Assembly (NCBI RefSeq): GCF_047511655.1
Contig: NC_133401.1
Coordinates: 13,858,001 to 13,922,000, forward strand
Origin: Castor canadensis
Taxonomy: Eukaryota > Chordata > Mammalia > Rodentia > Castoridae
Length of the DNA stretch: 64,000 nucleotides
Direction of reading: 5' to 3'
Positions 44,680 to 64,000 of this stretch are shown here, piece after piece. The position numbers and the translations under genes are program-made. How positions within the stretch are numbered: position 1 is the first letter of the stretch; the number at the start of each line of letters is the position of its first letter. The notes below the pieces were generated by a model. That model was not told the origin of the DNA. It saw only the letters and a list, made by a program, of their open reading frames with translations, and did not search any database.

Positions 44680-45002
44680 AGATGAATTTTTTTTTTTGCG
44701 GTACTAGGATTTGAACTCAGGGCCTACATCTTGAGCCACTCCACCAGCCCTTTTGTGTGTGTGTGTGTGTATGATGGGTTTTTTCGAGGTAGGGTTTTGC
44801 AAACTGTTTGCCTAATCTGTCTTTGAACCGTAACCCTCCTCCTGATTTCTGCCTCCTGAGTAGCTAGAATTAAAGCCTTGAAACACCAGCCCCAGCTAAA
44901 TTATCCCATTATTATTATTTTTTGGTGTACTGGGGTTTGAACTCAGAGTCACACGCTTGCTAGGCAGTGACTCTACTGCTTGGGCCACTCCACCAGCCCC
45001 TA
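44680..45002 (-). mobile_element. B1+ID dimer and ID
   Basis: Dimer 44688-44898 with a (GT) run in the linker (44755-44770); separate ID 44922-45000. Confidence 0.8.
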
Positions 45003-45929
45003 AAAATGTCTTAAAGACAGTTAAAAGCAACTTCTAATCAAGGTCAGTGATACCTGTGGACTGAGCAGTTACTCAAGCAGAAGTCGTTGCCAGCACAGCT
45101 GCCCCTCCCTATTCAGAGCTGACTGCTGATGTGGGGAGCTCACTCTTGCGATCACGCTTCTCTCCCAGGACAAGCGCTCTTCATGGGGACAGTGTACAGG
45201 TGGCAGTGCCACAAGTGTCACTTGCCTGTGGCCATGTGGTCAAGGTACAGCAGAGTCAGGGTTGAAACCTGTGTCCTGGACAGTGCAGTCCTCACTATGG
45301 ATGAGCAGTTCTTCCCAAAGGTAGGTTAAGGCAGGCCAGCATTCCTGCAGAGGAGACCTGCTTTGGGGGCTAGGAGGCCCAGGTTGGGCTCCTCTGTCAT
45401 CTGAACTTCCGAACCTGGGTTCTGTGTGGCTCCTGCTTGTGTCATGAGGTACAGAGAAATAACATCAGAGACCCTCTTTATTGTGCAGTAAACCCATTAT
45501 TGGGTGACCACAGTGAAACACAGTAAGCTCCTAGAAGGCCCCCCATCTCCCTAATGTAGCCACTCCTGCCTTTACAATACTTACTTTCTTGATTTTCTGT
45601 GTAGTTTTTGCATAGCAAAAAAGGGTTTGCTCACTAGCAGACATAGTCTGCCTGTTCTGATCTTGCTGCACATGATTCATGCTTGCTGTGCTGTTTGTGC
45701 CTGGCTTCTTCCACTCAGTCTTACACTCTTCTGCTTCCTCCCTGTGTGATCCTTTCTATTGCCGAGTAGTGTTCCACTCTACATGAATTTACCAGTTTGT
45801 TTATCCATTCTTTTGGGGGAGTGGGTTTTCTGCTCTGTCACATTTTGCTTGTAATATTTCTGTGAATATTGCAAACCTAATTTCTGTTGGGGGGCTGGGG
45901 ACTTGCTGGGTCAAATATATTGTTCTAAT

Positions 45930-46137
45930 TCTTTTTTTCTTTGCGGTGCAGGAGTTTGAACTCAGGGCCTACACCTTCAGCCACTCCATCAGCACTTCTT
46001 TTTGTGTGTGTGTGTGATGGGTTTTTTTTGAGATAGGTCTCAAGAACTATTTGCCTGGGTTGGCTTCGAACCTCGATCCTCCTGATCTCTGGCTCCTGAG
46101 TAGCTAGGATTACAGGCATGAGCCACTGGTGCCTGGC
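45930..46137 (-). mobile_element. B1+ID dimer (deleted ID)
   Basis: It interrupts the L1. A (GT) run is in the linker at 46002-46015. Confidence 0.8.
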
Positions 46138-46224
46138 TAAATTTTAATTCTTACTGCCAGTTTTCCATGGTGGCCTAACAATTTTATAATCCCTCCAGTA
46201 GTAGATAAGAGTTCTCATTGTTCA

Positions 46225-46442
46225 CTGGGAGCTGGTGGCTCACACCTATAATTGTAGCTGTTCAGTAGGCAGCAATCAGGAGGATCACAGTATGAAGCCA
46301 GCCTGGGCAAATAGTTGGAGAGACCTTATCTGGAAAAAAACCATCACAAAAAAGGTCTGGCAAAGTGGCTCAAGTGGTAGAGTGCCTGCCTGGCAAGCAG
46401 GAGGCCCTGAATTCAAACCCTAGTCTCCCCCCAACCCCCAAA
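46225..46442 (+). mobile_element. B1+ID dimeric SINE
   Basis: GAGCTGGTGGCTCACACC start. 'agagttctca' flanks both sides (46208-46217 and 46443-46452), a probable target-site duplication. Confidence 0.85.
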
Positions 46443-46489
46443 AGAGTTCTCACTCTTCTACAGCTTTGCCAACTTATGGCATTTTCAGT

Positions 46490-46812
46490 TTTGTTTCTGT
46501 TTTTGGTGGTACTGGGATCTGAACCATGGTACTGGTGCTCTACCATCCCCCAGCCCATTTTGCTTTGGTTATTTTTGGGATAGGGTCTTGTGTTTATGCC
46601 CAGGCCAGCCTGGACTGTGATCCTCCTAGTAACACATTCCAAATAGCTGGGATGACAGGTGCACAGCACCAACACCCAGCTTTTATTGGTTGAGGTGTTG
46701 GGGGGAGGGGGGTCTCGCAAACTTTTTGCCTAGGCTGGCTTTAAATCAAAATCCTCTGGTCTCCTCTTTCCTAGTAGCTGGGATTACAGTTGCAAGCCGC
46801 TGAGCCTGGCAC
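46490..46812 (-). mobile_element. B1+B1+ID trimeric SINE
   Basis: Shortened ID (46505-46555), B1 (46565-46680), B1 (46682-46812). Confidence 0.75.
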
Positions 46813-46950
46813 ATTGTCAGTTTTTTAAATTTTGGCTACACCAGGCAGGTGATTTTAATCTGCATTTTCCCATGACTAATGGGCTTGTGTGTTCCTTAAT
46901 TGTCTGGGTACCCTCTCTAGCAAGGTACCCTTGTTCTTTTCACGTTGTGT

Positions 46951-49900
46951 CCAGGTAACTATTGTCTAGTCAGTAGCTGTAGTTCCAGCTCAGGCCCTCA
47001 GCACACTCAAGCCTGGGCCCTTCAGGAAGCAGCAAGTGGGCGTGGAGCCACCAGGGCTCCCTGCTGTGGGATGACCTGCCACAGGGGCAGCCTGGGCAGG
47101 TCTCTGTCCTCGGCCTGCAGCTCCCCAGTGATCAGGCCATGCTCTTGGCTCTGCTGCCTGGCATTTCATCACCACAGGACTGCGTCACAGACACCTCGGT
47201 TGAGGCGCCACCCTCAGTGGGAGGATGGGCAGGAGCCAGGCAGGACACAGGGGATCTTCCAGTTTCTCCCCTGCTCTTGCCAGCCTGCCTGAGCTGCTGC
47301 TACTGACTTATTAGTCGCTGAGAGGAGGTCGTAAAAAGTGGCTTTGGTGTGCTGAGCTGCAGCCAGGGCCTCCACCACTCAGCCAGGAGACCCAAGGTAA
47401 ATGGCTTCCCATCTTGAGCCTCTGTCCTCACCTGGGCATGTCATGGCCCCTCTGGTGGGGTGTTGGGAGCACCGGCGCCCCGTCCAAGGCCACCCAGCTG
47501 GTGACAGCTCTCGGACTCTGGAACCTTGACCACTCTTGGCCACACCTGGCTGCCTTCACTTAAGCTTTTGAACAGTGGCAGCCGTGTATGTATTGGGCAC
47601 CAGGCAGTGGTGAGCACTCTGTCCACCATGGGTGCTTTAGTGTTCTTGCTGACCCTTGTGCTACTGGGTCATGGAAGCTCCGAGAGGGATGTTGCTGGTT
47701 CATTGAGGGTGGGAGAGAGCTGAGGTTGGGCACCATCCCTGTTCTCTTCCTTCCTCAGCTGCCCTTCCTTTGGACTTGAGTTTTCTGCCAGAGAACTCCA
47801 CCTGTTCTGAACTGAGCTTGTAGCTGGGGAAAGTGTGGTGTCAGGCCCCAACTCCCAGCCACAGCCCAGAAACCCTGAGTGTTCTCCCTAGGTTCACCTG
47901 AGCACAGCTCCTTCCGGTGTCAGGGCCTTTGCTTTTGCCATTCTCCTGCCTAAAATTCCTTTCCCTGCACTTCTGCACCACTAACTCCTTTGGTTACTTT
48001 AGGTGTCTGCTCATGTGTCATTGCACTGTGTGGCTCCACAGCATCCCATTCCATGTTATCCTTTCCCCTTTTCCTTCTCAGCTCCACTCTGTCACCTGAC
48101 ATGTGTTTGTGTGGTTCTGTCAGTCCTGCCAGAGTGTGGACTTTGTAAGGCTGGGCAGGAGCTGTGTCTTAGTGATGCTGTATCTCTAATATCTGGAGCT
48201 GAAGACACACTCGGGGAGGATTGGTGGCACAAGCAGGGTGCGGGTGTTTCCACAGCTGTGTTGGTCTGAGCTGGTTTCTTCGGGAGACTTAGCTCATTCA
48301 TTGCTCAGTGATGTCGTGTGGGGCTGGCTGTGGAAGTAGCACCAATAGGGATGGGGCCTGTGCAGCCTCTGAGAGTCAGAGGGCCCCATCTGACTCTCAG
48401 TGCCATGAGAAGGGGGCACTGGTTCCCTGACCTCTAGGAGGAGCATGTGCAAAAGATATAGGAATGGAGGTCTGGTGCAGGACCTCAGCCACCAATGCCT
48501 GCTGTGGAGAGCAGGGTGGGCGGGAGGCTGGAGAGGTGCAGTAGTCACTGTGGTCAGCCTTTGCATTCTAGGTGCGGGTCTCTGCAAATGCAGGCCACCC
48601 AGCTCAGGCAGGGTTTTGAATAGGGAGAGGTGGGGCCAGAGTTAGCTGGAATGCAAGGATCAGGGGTGAGGTGACAGGACTGGAGGAGGTGCCGCAGACA
48701 GACCTGTAGATGGCCCACCAGGGCTGTGGGTACTGGGCCTGAAGAGGGGTGGTGCACAGGCAAGTGGGTAGGAGGCCTCTGGAGTGAAGGGCGGCCAAGG
48801 CCAGGTCCTGGATGGCCTTGAGCTACAAACCCAGGAGTTTGGATGTTTTTGCCAAGGACAGTGAGGGACCATAGAGGTTTTGAGTAGGGGAAGAATAAGG
48901 TCCAATTGAAGGTTCCCTCTAGTTACTGGTGGGGGGAGGGGGCAGGTTTAGGGGAGGAGCTCAGTGAAGGGCAGTGGGATCCTGGCAGAGTGGCCATGGT
49001 GTGAGGGGGAGGAGAGGAGTGTGTATGTTGGAAGTTGACATTGGTGGAATGTTTAAGGTTGAGGGCTCAGGATCCTGTGTGTTGTGGTATGAAGTTTCAC
49101 ACGTGTGGTGGGGAGGTCTTTATTTCTGTTCCCAGCCTTTTCAAGTTGAAGTCCAGCATGTGATTTCTCACCATCCTGTTCTCTTCCCTGCTGTCCCTCT
49201 TGTCTTTCCTCCTGCTTCTTCCCACTTACCGCCCTTCCTTCTGCCCAGGGCCTGGGCAGTCTGCTACTGTCACATGCCAGGCAGGAGCGTGTCCGGCCCC
49301 CCTAGCTCCCCTGGGGCACGAGAGAAAGCTGATACCTTTGGTGTCCCTAGAGCCAGCTGCCACTTCTCTGGGGGCCTCCTCAGCTCCTGACCTGCTGTCC
49401 GCAAATAACCCTGGGCTGGGAAAGGCAAAAGGCGCCTTGGGTTCCATGGCCTCCATCCAGGCCCCAGGCTCCAGGTAGGGGCCCAGCTGGCAGCTGCCTT
49501 GCGCCCTTCTTCCTCAACTCGGGAACCTGAGACTGAAGCAGTAGCCTCGGCGTCTGTCAGTCTGTCGGCTCCTGGTCCCTGGGAACACAGAGGTCTTGGG
49601 GAGGGGACCAGGACTTTGGTCAAGCTTCCAGTCTGACTTCCGGGCCTCAGACAAGTTCGTGCACAGCAGATTGCTTGTTCAGGATCCCACAGCTTCTGAG
49701 ACTTGTCTGTCCTCTGTTGTCTGGCAGGGACAGGTAGGGAACTGAGGCTGGGGAGTGACATGGGATGGCCCAGTGTTGGGCGAAGGGGTGTTTAGACTAC
49801 GCAAGGCAGCAGATTGATGGCTCCCTATTTTGGAAAAGAGAGAATGAGTGTCTGTACACGTGTATGCATATGTGTGTGTGTGTGTGTGTATGTTGGAGGG

Positions 49901-50258
49901 CAGACAGATGCTGGTGGCTTCGAGCACACCCTCAATGCCCAGGGCTGTCTGATTCATCTTGTGTTACCTCAGTGCTGGGGCATGGGGGTGATGCAGGGGG
50001 TGGGGTAGCCACTACGTTGGTGTTGCCCAGCCAGGAGCAAGGGTGGAGGGAGAGGACTGGGTGCAGAGCCCGGCTGCCCCTGGGTCAGGCAGCTCTGCTT
50101 CCCTCACACTGTGGTCTCTGGGGTCCTATGGGAGGGCCCTCGCCACCTGTCCTGGCTATGCTGGTACAAAGCAAGCCAGGCAGCCAGAGGGCCTGAAGAC
50201 TGAATGAGGAAGCTGGGGTATAATCCCTCTTACTGACAGCTTTTCTCTTATCTTACAG
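46951..50258. other. AKT2 intron 1, 3' part, free of B1/ID SINEs
   Basis: Holds an antisense L2-like end (47900-48200), the unnamed ancient repeat (48600-48960), a (TG) run (49869-49888) and paired hairpins at 48350-48400. No further exon was recognised before the ATG exon. Confidence 0.45.
48350..48400. repeat. two overlapping inverted repeats
   Basis: CTGAGAGTCAGA (48369-48380) pairs with TCTGACTCTCAG (48389-48400). GATGGGGCC (48350-48358) pairs with GGCCCCATC (48382-48390). The two pairings share bases 48389-48390 and are mutually exclusive. Confidence 0.85.
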
Positions 50259-61006
<10,748 letters not shown>

Positions 61007-61399
61007 TGAGTCTGGGCCTCTGTTCGACTGCCTTTTGAGAGGAACCAAGCCTGGCAAGGGGAGGGATGCAGATGGACAGATTTTCCTGGGCTCCTAAATA
61101 GGAGTTGTCCATCTGTAGCCATTGTGGTGCAGGGACTCTTGACTGGTGCCAAGAAGAACTGGGGTTCTTGGTCTGAAGACCCCACTGTGTGTCCTCAGAG
61201 CTGAGAGCACATCGGAGTCATGGGAGGAGCTGGTTCAGCTATGGACCTGTGGGTCTGACTCAGCCTCTGGTTTCTTGGACAGCTGCAGAGGGTCAGGAAG
61301 CTGCATTCCCAGTGAGCATCTCTGATTCTAAGGCATTGATCAAGACAGTCAATTAAAAAGATTCATTTTTTAATCAGAACCAATGATACTGAGTCAAAC

Positions 61400-61472
61400 T
61401 GGGACCAGGGTGTGGCTCAGTGCTAACGCTTGCCTGACATGCACAAAGCTCTGGTTCCATCCCTGGTCTCTC

Positions 61473-61566
<94 letters not shown>
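61400..61566 (+). mobile_element. ID SINE with (CT)n(CA)n tail
   Basis: 'gggaccagggtgtggctcagtgctaacgcttgcctgacatgcac' runs into (CT) 61467-61518 and (CA) 61518-61565. Confidence 0.75.
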
Positions 61567-61567
<1 letters not shown>

Positions 61568-61799
61568 TAATGGAAAAGAAGTCACATTGGTTTCGTGGAG
61601 GTCCATGTTTGGTGAAACATGCTGCTTGTGTCCCTTCTGTGCAGCCTCTCCCCACTTTGCATCCTGGAAGAGCATATGGAGACCTTGGCATTCTGTGCCC
61701 TAGAGGTTACATTTTGCTACACACTAAACTTGCTGCTTTCATAGAACAATGTGTCCTGGAGACCTTTCTGCCTCTCTACTGTTAGCAGCACAGAGTTCT

Positions 61800-62295
61800 T
61801 TTGTTTTTCTTCTTTCTTTTTTATAGCCAGACGTGTCCCTAACTTTATTTAGCAGTTCTTTAATCATGGTGACTGGGGTTGTTTCCAGCCCCCCCTGGCT
61901 CATTACAAATGGTGTCACAGTGAACTGCCCTGTGCTGTTTTCATTTTGCTTATGTGCAGGTTGATCTGTAGGGTGAGTTCTGAGATTTGGGATTGACAGG
62001 TCACAGGAATAGCCATCTGTTTTAGGGTTTTCTATCAGGTGATATGTAAGGGAACCGTTTTACAGCCCTGTGTTTTCAAACACTTGCATTTTTACCAGTC
62101 AGAGCAGTGGGAAGCACACTGCTGGTATTCTTTCTCTGGATGAGTTTGACCTTTAAGGGCCCTGAGTTTCCTTTTCTGAACTACCTGTTCGTGTAGCTTA
62201 TCTCTCTCTCTTTTTTTTTTTTCTCCTGGATTAGTTGGTCTTTTTCTTATTTATATCTGAAAGCTCTTTGGACAGTAGGGAACTTAGCCAGTTGT
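61800..62295 (-). mobile_element. L1-like fragment
   Basis: 'gaactacctgttcgtgtagcttatc..gttggtctttttcttatttatatctgaaagctctttgga' and 'acaaatggtgtcacagtgaactgccctg' resemble reverse-strand L1/HAL1. Confidence 0.5.
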
Positions 62296-63769
62296 AATGA
62301 GTGGCAAATGTTCTTCCTTCCACTTTGTCCTTTTATACTTTACTTTGAGGAACACTTCTCTGGCTTGTCCATGACAGCTTTAGCTGTCCCCCTGAGGAAT
62401 CCTAAAACAGGACCATCTAAGAGAGCTTCATGCCAAGATGGGATTGCTTTTCCTTTACTGTTCAGTACAGGAGCCCCAGCCTTGTGTGCTGTTGAGCATT
62501 TGAAGTATGGCAGCAGAAGGATGGGTTGATTTGATTGACTTTCAGTCAGTTTCAGTAGCCACATGTTTGACCAGCAACTACCTTCTTGGACACTGCAGTT
62601 TTCAAGCCTGCACAAAACCATATCACAAGATGTCAGTTACCACAGTCTATACTGTAGTTATCGTTGCATATCTCCCCAAGGTTAAAAATACACTCGCCCC
62701 ACCAAGGGGAACAATTTTACCATCTCAGGTCAGCTGAGGTGTTGCTCAGTGAAAACTGGACCAAAACGGGCTGCCAGTAAAAGCAAATCTAGATTAATAG
62801 GAGCATAGGCCCTGGGTGTTAAGCTAGTTTTGAAGGATGGGTAGGAGTTGGAGTTAGGAAGGGGAAAGGTCCAGGAAAAGGAACTGATTGACTAGCATCT
62901 GCAGAGGACCCAAGGCATTGGGGGGAACAGCTCCTAAGGACCACACAGGGTTCTGCATCACCAGAATCAAGGGGCGGGCATCTTGGAAGAGGGGAAGGCA
63001 GAGGCACTTGGAACTGGAGAATGCAGCCAAGGCCTTGGCCCCCAGATGGAGATCCCTGCAGGGCTTGGCAGGCACAGAATAAATTGGGGGTTGTCACGGG
63101 GCTCCTAGAGATTCAGGGGATGACAAACAGGAAGCCTGCGTTCAGCAGTACCTGGCACACAGTGTGGGAGCTGGGAAGGAAGCACGGGGAAGCTGGCAGA
63201 GTGCTTTAACAGGCCAAAGAGATGATCTAGCTTCTGAATTTGCAAGACAACTTGCCCTTCAGTGTGGGGAGAATCCCATCACTAAGACTGTGGGAGCTGG
63301 AGAGCTCCTGCCTTCCTCCTTTTCTTAGCACCTTCTGCTGTCACTGGAAAGAGAACTGGGTGGCCCTAGAGAGAACAAAGCTCAGATTCTAGGCCTTAGT
63401 ACTGAGAGAGCATGAGCCAGAAATGCGTAAGATGGATGCCCCCTCTGCTCTGCTCAGTGCTGACTGATGCTGTCCTTGCTGCCCCATGTGGGCCCGAGGC
63501 TACTGGCCCTGAGCCTGGGGAGAGACAGGATGGCAGGCAGACAGGAGGAGCACTGGTGGCTATATGCTGCCTGACACTGTAGCACCCTCTGTGCTGGGCT
63601 GCTGGTGCCTCTCCTCCCTTCCCCAGGCAGCCGGGAACCCTCACTTCCCTCACACTGTTGGCAGCTTGTTTTAGATACACTGAAGCTGGCCCAGTGTTCA
63701 TGGCTTACAGTGTTTGCCTCATCTGCTGTTGTATGCTGAACCTCTTGTTTTTATTTTCATTTATTTATT
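62296..63769. other. AKT2 intron 4, mostly unassigned
   Basis: 62820-63240 resembles the unnamed ancient repeat. No SINE, exon or other element recognised in the rest. Confidence 0.4.
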
Positions 63770-64000
63770 TAATTTTTTAGGGGGAGGGGCAGTACAGGGT
63801 TTTGAATTCAGGGCCATTGTGCTTGCAGGCAAGCACTTGAGCCAGGCCCCCATCCCATTTTATTTTTAGTTTATTTTTCAAATAAAGTCTCATATTTATG
63901 CCTGGACAGTCGTGGACTGCTAGCCTCCCATTTAGTCTTCCAGAGTAGGTGTGCACCACAACATCCAGGTTTAATTGGTTGAGATGAGGTCTCACTAACT
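63770..64000 (-). mobile_element. B1+B1+ID trimeric SINE, cut by window edge
   Basis: T-rich tail, ID (63790-63860), B1 (63868-63970), start of second B1 ('ttggttgagatgaggtctcactaact'). Confidence 0.7.

Larger units (their letters stand above)
45650..46950 (-). mobile_element. L1-derived fragment interrupted by SINEs
   Basis: The pieces 45690-45880, 46140-46210, 46440-46490 and 46812-46920 ('gttttccatggtggcctaacaattttataatccctcc', 'gattttaatctgcattttcccatgactaat') are collinear on the reverse strand of L1. Confidence 0.6.

Noticed and set aside
32103..50258. The miR-641 hairpin known from a human AKT2 intron
   Set aside because: Scanning by eye for its core (AAAGACATAGGATAGAG and the complementary arm) found no match in intron 1. 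A diverged copy cannot be excluded without a search.
61383..61703. Open frames with long SLSLSL/HTHTHT or RERERE runs
   Set aside because: They are translations of the (CT)n(CA)n microsatellite.

Overview
The window is mammalian nuclear DNA: short exons with GT-AG introns, a CpG-island promoter, and about half of the sequence in interspersed repeats. The abundant SINEs combine a 7SL-derived B1 unit with a tRNA-derived ID unit, both rodent hallmarks. I see no muroid B2 or B4 elements. This points to a non-muroid rodent of the squirrel/dormouse/beaver grade; a beaver-like (Castor) source is my guess, not a proof. Two genes lie head to tail on the + strand, matching the neighbourhood of human 19q13.2.

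Gene 1 is the orthologue of human C19orf47, a nuclear-type protein with an N-terminal SAM domain. Seven coding exons are visible between 4288 and 17342. The exon carrying the start codon lies upstream or is not recognisable, so the first 4.3 kb is read as intron. The 3'UTR follows, with a weak poly(A) candidate near 18114. The protein carries five copies of a short V-(F/L/I)-x-(R/K)-L-G motif.

From about 18.1 to 31.6 kb is an intergenic stretch crowded with SINEs, old L1 pieces and an LTR-like fragment.

Gene 2 is AKT2. A CpG island (about 31.65-32.35 kb) with a perfect NRF1 site and GC boxes leads into non-coding exon 1, which ends at 32102. Intron 1 is 18 kb. Exon 2 holds the ATG (50343). 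Exons 3 and 4 complete residues 1-96 of the PH domain. The kinase domain lies beyond the right edge.

Repeats: throughout the annotation, 'ID unit' and 'B1 unit' denote the two SINE modules. They occur alone, as B1+ID dimers (the bulk), as B1+B1+ID trimers, and as B1+B1+B1+ID arrays. Old L1 3' ends, pogo/Tigger-type DNA transposon pieces, MIR, L2 and a MER5A-like piece are also present. Repeat edges are read by eye and are good to about 10-20 bases. AKT2 intron 1 has long SINE-free stretches, notably about 46.8-53.3 kb, which contrast with the dense insertion elsewhere.

I found no CRISPR, tRNA or rRNA gene and no clearly new gene system. The most noteworthy unexplained items are several perfect hairpins, a strong-context upstream ORF in AKT2 exon 1, and the multi-module SINE ladder.
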